A stretch of 64,000 nt of DNA from CBDBES01 sp965204465 (GTDB taxonomy: Bacteria > Spirochaetota > Leptospiria > Turneriellales > CBDBES01), in assembly GCA_965204465.1 (NCBI GenBank), contig CBDBES010000002.1, positions 1,054,001 to 1,118,000 of the forward strand, read 5' to 3'. Positions 17,923 to 27,209 of this stretch are shown here, one piece after another. Position numbers and translations under genes: made by a program. Below the pieces are notes generated by a model that did no database searches, was not told where the DNA came from, and saw nothing but the letters and a program-made list of their open reading frames with translations. Each line of letters begins with the position of its first letter. The stretch's first letter is position 1.

Positions 17923-18444
17923 ATGATCTATAATTTAAAAGGAAAAACCCCTCAAATAAAAAAAAATGTTTTTATTGCTCCATCTGCAGATGTCATAGGA
18001 GATGTATGTATTGGTTCTTGTTCATCTATCTGGTTTCATTGTACTATAAGGGGAGATGGTTTTCCTATCCGGATCGGGGAATATACAAATATACAGGATA
18101 ATACGGTGATACATATTGCTACAAATGAACAAGAAACCATTATAGGCGATCATGTCACCATTGGACATAGCTCTATAATTCATGCTGCCCATCTAAAAGA
18201 TCATAGCTTCATTGGAATGGGATCCATCATATTAGACAAGGCAAATGTAGCAGAATATGGATTCGTTGCGGCAGGAACTCTTGTGCCTCCTAATTTTGAG
18301 GTGCCGGAAAAGACATTAGTTGCCGGGGTGCCTGCCAGAATAATACGATCTTTAAAAGAAACAGAAATAGAAATGATCCAAAAATCGTCCCTGGATTACC
18401 ATGAAAACGCCATTTATTTTATGAAAAATTTAAAGCTATCTTAA
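17923..18444 (+). CDS. Gamma-carbonic anhydrase-family hexapeptide-repeat protein
   Basis: The 173-residue product is a left-handed beta-helix protein with hexapeptide repeats (VIGDVCIG, IGDHVTIGHSSIIHAA, FIGMGSIILDKA, VAAGTLV). The zinc-ligand histidines HIA, GHSSIIHAAH and the RGD-type sequence TIRGDGFPIRIGEYTNIQDNTVIH are as in gamma-carbonic anhydrases and PaaY/YrdA relatives. The start is ATG 17923, one base after the der stop. Enzymatic activity is not certain for this subfamily. Confidence 0.88.
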   Translation: MIYNLKGKTPQIKKNVFIAPSADVIGDVCIGSCSSIWFHCTIRGDGFPIRIGEYTNIQDNTVIHIATNEQETIIGDHVTIGHSSIIHAAHLKDHSFIGMGSIILDKANVAEYGFVAAGTLVPPNFEVPEKTLVAGVPARIIRSLKETEIEMIQKSSLDYHENAIYFMKNLKLS

Positions 18445-18559
18445 AAAGTAGAATTTTTAAGGAAGCTGATCCTACCCTAAAATGATCCGAAATAGAGACT
18501 TATTGTAATGAATTTTGCCTGAAGGAGTAAAAAAAAGAAAACAATAATGGAGGAAAAAA

Positions 18560-19172
18560 ATGAATGAAAAAACAAAACTAAAAATGATCTTACTATGTAT
18601 AGTATTGTTCTATACACCGCTTTTGACGATTGAAAAAAATTTTAAAAGAGACATAGATACAAGCTTGCAAAAAGCAGAAGAACTTGATCTTTCTGAAGAG
18701 ATATTGGATAAAGAGATTTTGCTTATGAATAATAAATTAGCTAGCTATGCACACTTTTTAAAAGAAGAAATAAAATATACACCACGGAATACAGAATTTA
18801 AAAAGAATAATGAAGAAAACTATATCCAGTTAAAAAGTTATTCTTTTATACCCATATCTGATTTTAGAAGCAGTTTTGCTGGAATGCGTTATAAAATACT
18901 GCGCCTTTATTTTAAAGGCGATAGACTCTCTCGTGTTGAAACAGAAATAAAAGACTAGATCCAATAAGCATAAAGGCTATGGTTTTAAGCTAGGCGATTT
19001 AGAAAATACCATTTCCAGACCGATGAGAATTAAATTCAAAAGAGAATATTATCTTAATCATTTGATCTACTTTGAAAATTTGTTCGGATATACAAAAGAG
19101 TTGCAATACACATTTGGCCCAAGAAAAGATTTAAATGCATTGAAGCAATTAAAAGGATCTTTAGAATATTGA
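18560..19172 (+). pseudogene. Secreted hypothetical protein with a +1 frameshift
   Basis: The first reading frame (18560-18958, 132 residues) starts after a strong GGAGG and has an N-terminal hydrophobic segment. It ends at TAG 18956. From 18957 another frame stays open for 71 codons to TGA 19170-19172, with coding-like residues (HKGYGFKLGDLENTISRPM, QYTFGPRKDLNALKQLKGS). Deleting one A from the AAAA run at 18949-18952 would join the two into a protein of about 204 residues. I do not recognise the family. It may be a real mutation or a sequencing error. Confidence 0.6.
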
Positions 19173-19188
19173 TCAAATGTACTATATA

Positions 19189-22100
19189 TTAAGGAACCTG
19201 TACTTTAAATCTAGTAGATAGCAAATGTTGTATAGAACTCAATCTAAATAATACGCAGTTGTCCATATTCACTTCTGCTACATCTCCAGAACTAGCAGCA
19301 GCAGTCTTAATGTTCACAGTACAGCCGCTATCATTGGCTGTATCCGCGGCGGTTGCTGTACCCCCGGCAAGATAATCCTCAATACCTCCTCCTATCCTTA
19401 CCCTGAATGTATCGTCTTCCGAAGAATTGATACAGATATCCCCTGCTGAGGAAACATTAAGGCGATCGAATATTATATCTAAAATAGGACCTCCTCCAGT
19501 AGTTAGAGTGGCAGTGAATGAGATCGCATCAGCCGTACCAGTTACTCTTGTTAAACTGACTGGCGTATAATATCCAATCATCCCAGGGTTATCTATTGCA
19601 GCACTTAATTGATTATCTATAAGCATTAAATTCATGTCTAAGTCAGTAGCATCATGAAAATTACCTTCTGCACCACTACCAGAACCTAATATGGCAAGAG
19701 GACTCCCCCCTGTGCAAGCACCATCATTATCGGTGATGGTGATCATACTTGTATTTTCAGAGGCATTGACCATTGCATATCCCATAGTATTTGGTATTCC
19801 TAACATCATCTGGATTGTTTCATCATTATCATCATCAGAGTCATCTACCACTGTAAGTACAGGTGTCGGTATGATAAAATCACCTGATCCTGCTGGTAGG
19901 GTAAACCTACTCATAAGAGTAAAATCGTTAGTTACTGTTGCGGTACCTCCGGTAACCATAAAGATAAAGTTTAGGTCTGTTCCTGTTTCTTTATCCCTGG
20001 TGATCGTGAATGTCTTGCTCTGGCCTGGTCCCCATGCTTCGGCTGCGGTGATTGTTCTATCGGTGGCGGCAATTCCTATGGAGACCATGTCATCATTAGT
20101 GATGGTAACTGTAATAGCAAATGTGCCAATACGTATGCCTGCAGGTAAGCTTCCGATTGATGCAATAGCTACCTCAAATGTTTCATCTATTTCTCCAATA
20201 TCATCATTTGCAATGGGAATGCTCAAAGTGGCAGGCGTTGGAACACCAGAACCATCGGTATCAAGAACGGCTATAAAAGGAACAGATGTTTGATCGTAAT
20301 CACTTCCGGCTGTGGCGGTACCATCTATATAACTAACATCGAATCCGTAACTTGTATCCGCAGGCAATGTTCCACTCTGAAGATTTATCACTACATCTAT
20401 GGCACCGGCATCTTCTGCAACAGTGTAGGGTCCAATATCAAAGCCTATTATGCTAGATGAAGGATCGTCATCATTAGTAATGGTGACCGTAGCCGTGTCA
20501 GGAGAAATAGAGGTGGTTCCTGGCAAGACACTCGAACCATCGGTAATGGTGACCATAAAATTTTCATTCGTTTCTTCTGTAGAATCATCTAGAATAGGAA
20601 TACTGATCATAGTACTGGGAGTTGCGCTCGTGATAGTCACCATGGTTACAGCAGTATTATCATAGTCTGCATCTGCTGCTGTTGCGCTTCCATCAGTATA
20701 AGTAACATTCAGAGTATAATTTGCACCTGGGGGTAATATTCCACTAAGAACTTCTACTGTTAGATTTACCATACCATCACCCTCATCAACGGATACGTCT
20801 CTGGATGCGGCAGTGAAACCAATTGTTACCGAAGCATCATCATCATCGGTGATAGTGATCTGGCTTGTATTCTCGGAATTATTGACGTTTGCATATCCCT
20901 TGCCGTCTTCTATTCCTAAAATCACATTAACTATTTCATCATCATCATCATCATTATCGTCTATCACTGTAAATACAGGCATTGGTGTGGTAAAATCACC
21001 TGATCCTGCGGGTAAAGTTACACGATTCAAGATAATATAATCTGCTGCTGTTGCGGTGCTTGTTGGAGCAGCCATAAAGGTAAGGGTCAGGTCTGTTCCT
21101 GTTTCTTTATCCCTGGTGATCGTGAATGTCTTGCTCTGGCCTGCTCCCGATGCTTCGGTTGCGGTGACTGTTCTATCGGCGGTGGCAATTCCTATTATGA
21201 CCATGTCGTCGCTAGTGATGGTAACCGTAGTAATATTTTGGGTAATCGCTGTACCTGGAGGTAAGCTTCCGCTTGTTGAAAGATTGATCATAAATGTTTC
21301 ATCTGTTTCTCCAATATCATCATCTATAATGGTAATGCTCAAAATGGCAGGTGTTGTAACACCAGAACCATCGGTATCAAGAACGGCTATAATGGGAGCG
21401 GATGTTTGATCGTAATCACTTCCGGCTGTGGCAGTAGCATCTGTATAGCTAACGTCGAATGTGTAACTTGTATCCGCAGGTAATATTCCACCCAGAAGAT
21501 CTATCACCACATCTATGGAAACAGCATCTTCTGCAACAGTATAGCTTGCACTATCAAAACCTATTTGATTACTGCTATCATCATCGGTAATGGTGACCGT
21601 AGCCGTGTCAGGAGAAATAGAGGTGGTTCCTGGCAAGACACTCGAACCATCGGTAATGGTGACCATAAAATTTTCATTCGTTTCTTCTGTAGAATCATCT
21701 AAAATAGGAATACTGATCATAGTACTGGGAGTTGCGCTCGTGATAGTCACCATGGTTACAGCAGTATTATCATAGTCTGCATCTGCTGCTGTTGCGCTTC
21801 CATCAGTATAAGTAACATTCAGAGTATAATTTGCACCTGGGGGTAATATTCCACTAAGAACTTCTACTGTTAGATTTACCATACCATCACCCTCATCAAC
21901 GGATACGTCTCTGGATGCGGCAGTGAAACCAATTGTTACCGAAGCATCATCATCATCGGTGATAGTGATCTGGCTTGTATTCTCGGAATTATTGACGTTT
22001 GCATATCCCTTGCCGTCTTCTATTCCTAAAATCACATTAACTATTTCATCATCATCATCATCATTATCGTCTATCACTGTAAATACAGGCATTGGTGTGG

Positions 22101-24036
22101 TAAAATCACCTGATCCTGCGGGTAAAGTTACACGATTCAAGATAATATAATCTGCTGCTGTTGCGGTGCTTGTTGGAGCAGCCATAAAGGTAAGGGTCAG
22201 GTCTGTTCCTGTTTCTTTATCCCTGGTGATCGTGAATGTCTTGCTCTGGCCTGCTCCCGATGCTTCGGTTACGGTGACTATTCTATCGGCAGCGGCAATT
22301 CCTATGGTGACCATGTCATCATTGGTAATGGTTACATTGGCTATGGGCTGGGATACGACCGTATCGCTGGGGATACCAAGAGGGGAGCTTAGGCGCACTT
22401 CGAATTGCTCATCGGCTTCTCCGATATCATCATCTATAATGGGGATCATTAGAATAGGGATAGACATGGTATCCGAGATCGTGATCATATTTATGGGAGT
22501 GTAATCTGTCCCCATTGTTGCATTAATATCACGATAAGAAACCATAAAATCATAACTTGTTCCGCCTGGTAAAGTTCCCATAAGAACTTCTACGGGTAAT
22601 TCCATGAAGGGTGCTGCTCCTTCTTCCATTGTAGAAATCGTAGCGCTAAAACCCAATAGAATAGATGCATCATCATCATAAATCGTGACCGTACTCGTAT
22701 TTTCCATAGAGTCTATCAATGCATAGCCCATATTATTATCCAATCTTAATAATATCATTACTTCTTCATTATCTTCCCTGTTTGAGTCATCTAATACCTC
22801 GAATAAAGGCATTGTTGTGGTAAAATCACCTGATCCAGCAGGTAGGGTGAAATTATTTATAAGAGTAAAATCTTCTTCTTCCATTGCAGTGCCTCCGGTA
22901 ACTATAAAGATAAGATTCAAATTTGTACCAGTTGGTTTGTCTCTGGTAAGAGTGAAATTTTTTGTCTTATTCAGAGTATCTGCTTCGGTTGCATCAAAAT
23001 CTCTGTCGAAAGAGGCAATACCAATGGTTGCTATATCTTCACTACGAATGGTGACCGTAGCAGTAGATTCAGAGAGGCCAATATTCCCGGGTATATCACT
23101 GGTGGATGCAAAAGAAATATTTATTTTAATTGTTTCATCTATTTCTCCAATATCATCATCTATAATAGGGATCGTGAGCATAGATATAGGCTGATCATCA
23201 CGAATGATAATGGTTTGTACCACATTATTATAATCTTCCCCTTCTTGAGCTGTACTACTCGCATCATAATTAATATTGAGGGTATAGCTTGTACCTTCTG
23301 GCAATGTTCCTTCAATAACTCCTATTGGGATGGATATTTCAGAATCAAGGCCTTCTTTTACATTGATATCAGTTTCTATAAAGCCCAGTTGAATCAAGGA
23401 AGAGATTATCTTGAATTTTCCTGAAACCAGATGCTGAATTGAAGTAGGATTACTTCTCTGGGCTAATAGGCAATTGATTATCTCTACTTCTGCTGCTTCT
23501 GCAGATTCTGCGGCTTTAGTGATCTTAATGGTACATCCGCTTTTGTTCCCTATATTATTAGCAATTAAGGTACCAACAGGAACCAGTTCCACTAGATTTC
23601 CTCCTGTTCTTAATATTGCGTTAAAATCAGACGTATTGGCAGGCGTGATGCATTTACTGATCGTTCTTGAAATATCAAGATTGTTAAATGAGAATATAGC
23701 TTGCCCCAATGTGAAATTGAACTTGGCAGATTCTATTGTGCCTGAAGAATGCAGGTCTATTTCTTCAGCAGGCAGGCTATCTATTTTACCATTCAATCTA
23801 TTGTTTACACTGGGAGGTAATAGTTCTTGTGCATTATGTAGAGTACCAAATGCTCTGCCTTCTTCTATTCGAATATAGTCCCCTTGGGTAGTATCACAAG
23901 CCCCATCGGACTGGCCAATATCTACAGGAATTGGTAATCCGCTATCAACTTCGCAATTTGTCAATGAAATGATTAAAATCAAAATAGGAACATATAAGAT
24001 AGTATTCTTCTGAAATAGAAAATTTATTTTATTCAT
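19189..24036 (-). CDS. Giant Calx-beta repeat lipoprotein
   Basis: The 1615-residue product has a lipoprotein signal ending ISLTNC (Cys28). An N-terminal module (about 40-215) is followed by roughly ten Calx-beta-type repeats of about 110-120 residues, each closing with ATVTITNDD-like strands that could bind calcium. A C-terminal module (about 1440-1615) resembles the N-terminal one: both start with GAC, and both have an SGCT(I/V).IK..A stretch, an NC(L/V)L motif and SIQHL(V/L)S..FK. One pair of Calx-beta blocks is repeated almost exactly 1110 bases apart. A sigma-70 promoter and AAGGAG lie upstream. I infer a large surface stalk or adhesin. Confidence 0.85.
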   Translation of the reverse strand: MNKINFLFQKNTILYVPILILIISLTNCEVDSGLPIPVDIGQSDGACDTTQGDYIRIEEGRAFGTLHNAQELLPPSVNNRLNGKIDSLPAEEIDLHSSGTIESAKFNFTLGQAIFSFNNLDISRTISKCITPANTSDFNAILRTGGNLVELVPVGTLIANNIGNKSGCTIKITKAAESAEAAEVEIINCLLAQRSNPTSIQHLVSGKFKIISSLIQLGFIETDINVKEGLDSEISIPIGVIEGTLPEGTSYTLNINYDASSTAQEGEDYNNVVQTIIIRDDQPISMLTIPIIDDDIGEIDETIKINISFASTSDIPGNIGLSESTATVTIRSEDIATIGIASFDRDFDATEADTLNKTKNFTLTRDKPTGTNLNLIFIVTGGTAMEEEDFTLINNFTLPAGSGDFTTTMPLFEVLDDSNREDNEEVMILLRLDNNMGYALIDSMENTSTVTIYDDDASILLGFSATISTMEEGAAPFMELPVEVLMGTLPGGTSYDFMVSYRDINATMGTDYTPINMITISDTMSIPILMIPIIDDDIGEADEQFEVRLSSPLGIPSDTVVSQPIANVTITNDDMVTIGIAAADRIVTVTEASGAGQSKTFTITRDKETGTDLTLTFMAAPTSTATAADYIILNRVTLPAGSGDFTTPMPVFTVIDDNDDDDDEIVNVILGIEDGKGYANVNNSENTSQITITDDDDASVTIGFTAASRDVSVDEGDGMVNLTVEVLSGILPPGANYTLNVTYTDGSATAADADYDNTAVTMVTITSATPSTMISIPILDDSTEETNENFMVTITDGSSVLPGTTSISPDTATVTITDDDSSNQIGFDSASYTVAEDAVSIDVVIDLLGGILPADTSYTFDVSYTDATATAGSDYDQTSAPIIAVLDTDGSGVTTPAILSITIIDDDIGETDETFMINLSTSGSLPPGTAITQNITTVTITSDDMVIIGIATADRTVTATEASGAGQSKTFTITRDKETGTDLTLTFMAAPTSTATAADYIILNRVTLPAGSGDFTTPMPVFTVIDDNDDDDDEIVNVILGIEDGKGYANVNNSENTSQITITDDDDASVTIGFTAASRDVSVDEGDGMVNLTVEVLSGILPPGANYTLNVTYTDGSATAADADYDNTAVTMVTITSATPSTMISIPILDDSTEETNENFMVTITDGSSVLPGTTSISPDTATVTITNDDDPSSSIIGFDIGPYTVAEDAGAIDVVINLQSGTLPADTSYGFDVSYIDGTATAGSDYDQTSVPFIAVLDTDGSGVPTPATLSIPIANDDIGEIDETFEVAIASIGSLPAGIRIGTFAITVTITNDDMVSIGIAATDRTITAAEAWGPGQSKTFTITRDKETGTDLNFIFMVTGGTATVTNDFTLMSRFTLPAGSGDFIIPTPVLTVVDDSDDDNDETIQMMLGIPNTMGYAMVNASENTSMITITDNDGACTGGSPLAILGSGSGAEGNFHDATDLDMNLMLIDNQLSAAIDNPGMIGYYTPVSLTRVTGTADAISFTATLTTGGGPILDIIFDRLNVSSAGDICINSSEDDTFRVRIGGGIEDYLAGGTATAADTANDSGCTVNIKTAAASSGDVAEVNMDNCVLFRLSSIQHLLSTRFKVQVP
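20478..22277. repeat. Nearly identical 690-bp internal repeat, period 1110 bp
   Basis: The segments at about 20478-21167 and 21588-22277, both inside the giant lipoprotein gene, are almost identical; I saw only single-base differences, such as at 20595/21705. The intervening Calx-beta repeats are more diverged. Recent duplication or gene conversion is implied, and the pair can recombine to change repeat number in frame. Confidence 0.85.
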
Positions 24037-24076
24037 GATTTTTTCTTAATTCTCCTTAAATATTTAAGATTAGATA

Positions 24077-24105
24077 AGCATAATATAAGTATACAAAAAT
24101 GTCAA
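24077..24105 (-). promoter_or_regulatory. Promoter of the giant lipoprotein gene
   Basis: On the minus strand, TTGACA (24100-24105) and TATGCT (24077-24082) are separated by 17 bases. AAGGAG follows, 12 bases before the ATG. Confidence 0.7.
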
Positions 24106-24131
24106 GCAAAAAAAATATTCTGAATACTTGG

Positions 24132-24148
24132 CGGCATTGGTTTCTACA
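24132..24148. repeat. Short dispersed repeat in the gap between lipoprotein copies
   Basis: These 17 bases equal 258-274. They lie in a segment of about 30 bases present upstream of the full gene but missing from the same place upstream of the truncated duplicate. Confidence 0.5.
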
Positions 24149-24233
24149 AAAAATTTATTACAACTATAATTTAGGAATTTTTTCTTTTTAGATTTCCTTC
24201 ACTCTATACTGTTTTTGGGGTAAAAATGTATCT

Positions 24234-25607
24234 TTATGGAATAGATGCATCATCGTCATAAATCGTGACCGTACTCGTATTTTCCATAGAGTTTATCAAT
24301 GCATAGCCCATGTTATTATCCAATCTTAATAATATTATTACTTCTTCATTATCTTCCCTGTTTGAGTCATCTAATACCTCGAATAAAGGCATTGTTGTGG
24401 TAAAATCACCTGATCCAGCAGGTAGGATGAAACTATTTATAAGAGTAAAATCTTCTTCTTCCATTGCAGTGCCTCCGGTAACCATAAAGATAAGATTCAA
24501 ATTTGTACCAGTTGGTTTGTCTCTGGTAAGAGTGAAATTTTTTGTCTTATCCGGAGTATCTGCTTCGGTTGCATCAAAATCTCTGTCGAAAGAGGCAATA
24601 CCAATGGTTGCTATATCTTCACTACGAATGGTGACCGTAGCAGTAGATTTAGAGAGGCTAATATTCCCGGGTATATCACTGGTGGATGCAAAAGAAACAT
24701 TTATTTTAATTGTTTCATCTATTTCTCCAATATCATCATCTATAATAGGGATCGTGAGCATAGATATAGGCTGATCATCACGAATGATAATGGTTTGTAC
24801 TACATTATTATAATCTTCCCCTTCTTGAGCTGTACTACTCGCATCATAATTAATATTGAGGGTATAGCTTGTACCTTCTGGCAATGTTCCTTCAATAACT
24901 CCTATTTGGATGGATATTTCAGAATCAAGGCCTTCTTTTACGTTGATATCAGTTTCTATAAAGCCCAGTTCAATTAGGGAAGAGATTACCTTGAATTTTC
25001 CTGAAACTAGATGCTGAATTAAAGTAGGATTATTTCTATGGGCTAATAGGCAATTGATTATCTCTACTTCTGCTGCTTCTGCGGCTTTAGTGATCTTAAT
25101 GGTACATCCGTTTTTGTTCCCTATATTATTAGCAATTAAGGTACCAACAGGAACCAGTTCCACTAGATCTCCTCCTGTTCTTAATATTGCGTTAAAATCA
25201 GACGTATTGGCAGGCGTGATGCATTTACTGATCGTTCTTGAAATATCAAGATTGTTAAATGAGAATATAGCTTGCCCCAATGTGAAATTGAACCTGGCAG
25301 ATTCTATTGTGCCTGAAGAATGCAGGTCTATTTCCTCAGCAGGCAGGCTATCTATTTTACCATTCAATCTATTGTTTACACTGGGAAGTAATAGTTCTTC
25401 TGTATTATGTAGAGTACCAAATGCTCTGCCTTCTTCTATTTCAATAGGGTCCCCTTGGGTAGTATCACAAGCCCCATCGGACTGGCCAATATCTACAGGA
25501 ATTGGTAATCCGCTATCAACTTCGCAATTTGTCAATGAAATGGTTAAAATCAAAATAGGAACATATAAGATAGTATTCTTCTGAAATAGAAAATTTATTT
25601 TATTCAT
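24234..25607 (-). pseudogene. Truncated tandem duplicate of the giant lipoprotein (first 457 residues)
   Basis: The product is nearly identical to the first 457 residues of the 1615-residue protein: same signal peptide and Cys28, N-terminal module and first two Calx-beta repeats. It then stops two residues after the homology ends (at about 24237). The point of truncation abuts sequence (24150-24233) that also occurs upstream of this copy, at 25681-25714 and 27053-27112. This is what a tandem duplication of about 1.6 kb would leave. Its promoter -10 is damaged, so it may not be expressed, although the frame is intact. Confidence 0.75.
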
Positions 25608-25647
25608 GATTTTTTCTTAATTCTCCTTAAATATTTAAGCTTAGATA

Positions 25648-25676
25648 AACACCATATAAGTATGCAAAAATGTCAA
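25648..25676 (-). promoter_or_regulatory. Degenerate promoter of the truncated duplicate
   Basis: This is the duplicate of 24077-24105. The -35 TTGACA (25671-25676) and the 17-base spacing remain, but the -10 position (25648-25653) reads GGTGTT instead of TATGCT. The ribosome site is unchanged. Confidence 0.6.
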
Positions 25677-25866
25677 GAATAAAAATTTATTACAACTATA
25701 ATTTAGGAATTTTTGGGGACTATATACTTTATTGTACTAAAACATAGATGGCGCTTTGTCTCTATATAACTGAATTTCTTTTTGTGTCGGGGGTGTATTA
25801 AAGCTTTTTCCATCAATTATTTCTTGCACGGTTAAAATTTGTATCTTATCATAATATTGAGGAGGC

Positions 25867-26709
25867 ATGTCTTCGGAATATTGATATTTTATTTGACCTT
25901 TGCTTTGTGCAAAGTGCGGGCATAAGGGTAAAATTTATCTCTTAAAAACAAAATCAAAATATCAAACATATAAATGCTCTAAGTGTTTGCAAAGATTTAC
26001 GGTTATCACTGGTACTATTTTTGAAGGCTCTAATATTGATTTACAAAAATGGTTTTTAGCTTATTACATGCTAACTAATACCAGCAAAGGAATAGCAAGC
26101 ACTCAATTAGCTAAACAATTAGGGATCACACAAAAGACAGCTTGGTTTATGCTTCATAGATTAAGACAATTAGCTAAACAAGACTTTCAAATATTTAAAG
26201 GCACTGTAGAAGTTGACGAAACTTTTATAGACGGTAAAGAGAAAAACAAGCATGCTTCAAAAAAGAAAGGAGCACTTACGCCTAAAGCTCCAATCATAGG
26301 GATTATAGAAAGGGATACAAAAAAGATCAAAGCTTCCCATGTCCAGAACACAAAGGCCATGACCCTAAAGGGATATATTTATGATAACGTTGCTTTTGGA
26401 TCAAGTATTATGACAGATGATAATATGGTTTATCGCAAAATTAATCCATGCTATGATCATAAATCTGTATCTCACTCCATGAAAGAATATGTAAATGGTA
26501 CTTGTCACACTAATAATATAGAATCTTTTTGGTCTATGTTCAAAAGGAACTATATTGGAACATATCACTATATGAGTAAAAAGCATTTACAGAAATATAT
26601 CAATGAGTATGTATTTAGATATAATTACAAAAAATCAAATAGCTTTGATTTTATGGCTCGACTATGTGAACAACCTAAAATGTCGTACAAGGAATTAATC
26701 AATGGGTAG
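25867..26709 (+). CDS. IS1595 (ISXO2-like) transposase, with two in-frame TGA near the 5' end
   Basis: The open frame from TTG 25900 encodes 269 residues: a zinc ribbon (CAKCGHKG then CSKC), the GTIFEGSNIDLQKWFLAYYM stretch and the ISXO2 catalytic core (VEVDETFIDG, MTDDNMVY, CHTNNIESFWSMFKRNY). A better start lies at ATG 25867, after GAGGAGG, in the same frame, but TGA occurs at 25882 and 25894. The second falls where the family has the conserved Trp of RWP. The gene uses TGG for Trp elsewhere, so these look like nonsense mutations. Translation from TTG 25900 would lose only a short N-terminal piece. Confidence 0.85.
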
Positions 26710-26872
26710 AAAAGAACATAGATTTAAAATTAATATGTCTTTTAATGACCTTCTAAAAAAAACAGTTGATGATGCTGATTCAAAAGTAATATCTGAAAAA
26801 GAAAAAGATACTATCATTACAAAAGAGAAAAAAATTTCTATCTCAAAAAAACTTAAAAAATCCGATAAATAA
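26702..26872 (+). CDS. Small basic accessory protein of the IS1595 element
   Basis: A 56-residue ORF starts at ATG 26702, overlapping the last codons of the transposase (ATGGGTAG), and ends at TAA 26870-26872. It begins MGRKEHRFKINMSFNDLLKK and ends in a Lys-rich tail, so it is basic and possibly nucleic-acid-binding. The overlap suggests translational coupling. Small ORFs of this look follow the transposase in some IS1595 elements. The function is unknown. Confidence 0.6.
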   Translation: MGRKEHRFKINMSFNDLLKKTVDDADSKVISEKEKDTIITKEKKISISKKLKKSDK

Positions 26873-26880
26873 AATAGCCT

Positions 26881-27006
26881 TTGCCTTAAATGGCAAGCAG
26901 ACTCAACACCTGCTAAGGCATCCCGACGGTTCAAAGGGCTGATCTTTCTGTCCTATCGACAAACCGTCGGGATGTCATAGGACGTGTTGAGTTAGGTCAG
27001 TCCTTT
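26881..27006 (+). ncRNA. Candidate structured RNA with interlocking pseudoknots in the IS1595 3' region
   Basis: Between the small ORF and the right terminal repeat, four disjoint helices can form. A is 26901-26909 with 26984-26992 (9 bp). B is 26917-26931 with 26962-26976 (15 bp, one G-U). C is 26933-26944 with 26995-27006 (12 bp, two G-U). D is 26950-26956 with 26977-26983 (7 bp). The order is A B C D B' D' A' C', so C and D start in the loop of B and pair outside it. A small hairpin (26881-26885 with 26892-26896) precedes. The strand shown is the transposase strand; a DNA-level role is also possible. I do not recognise a known RNA class. Confidence 0.5.
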
Positions 27007-27209
27007 CATTTTGTTTAAAATCCACCTTGTACAATAAAGTATATAGTCCCCGAATTTTTTCTTTTTAGATTTCCTTCACTCTATACTGTTTTTGGGGTAA
27101 AAATGTATCTTTTTTATATGATCAAATATAATAAAGCTTGACAGGGTGCTTCTATTGAGACGCATATACTCTATAATTAAAAATTAGATTTAGAGCGTAA
27201 TACTTTAAC

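Larger units (their letters stand above)
25715..27052 (+). mobile_element. IS1595-family element with 8-bp target duplication
   Basis: The element has perfect 23-bp inverted ends (25715-25737 and 27030-27052) starting GGGGACTATATACTTTATTG. It is flanked by the 8-bp direct repeat GAATTTTT, the target duplication size known for IS1595. The uninterrupted target is visible at about 24170-24190, in the duplicate of this region. It carries a transposase, a small overlapping ORF and a strongly base-paired 3' region. Confidence 0.93.

Noticed and set aside
19691..25584. Long open frames on the plus strand opposite the Calx-beta lipoproteins
   Set aside because: They mirror the repeats of the real minus-strand genes, have no ribosome sites and encode low-complexity Val/Ser-rich sequence.
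25867..25902. Genetic code with TGA as Trp
   Set aside because: Several intact genes, such as der and the RsbW-like gene, end in TGA, and the transposase itself uses TGG for Trp.
26881..27006. HDV-like, twister or HEARO RNA
   Set aside because: The helix order does not match HDV (P1 P2 P3 P3' P1' P4 P4' P2'), the conserved twister core is not visible, and no HNH or TnpB gene is linked.
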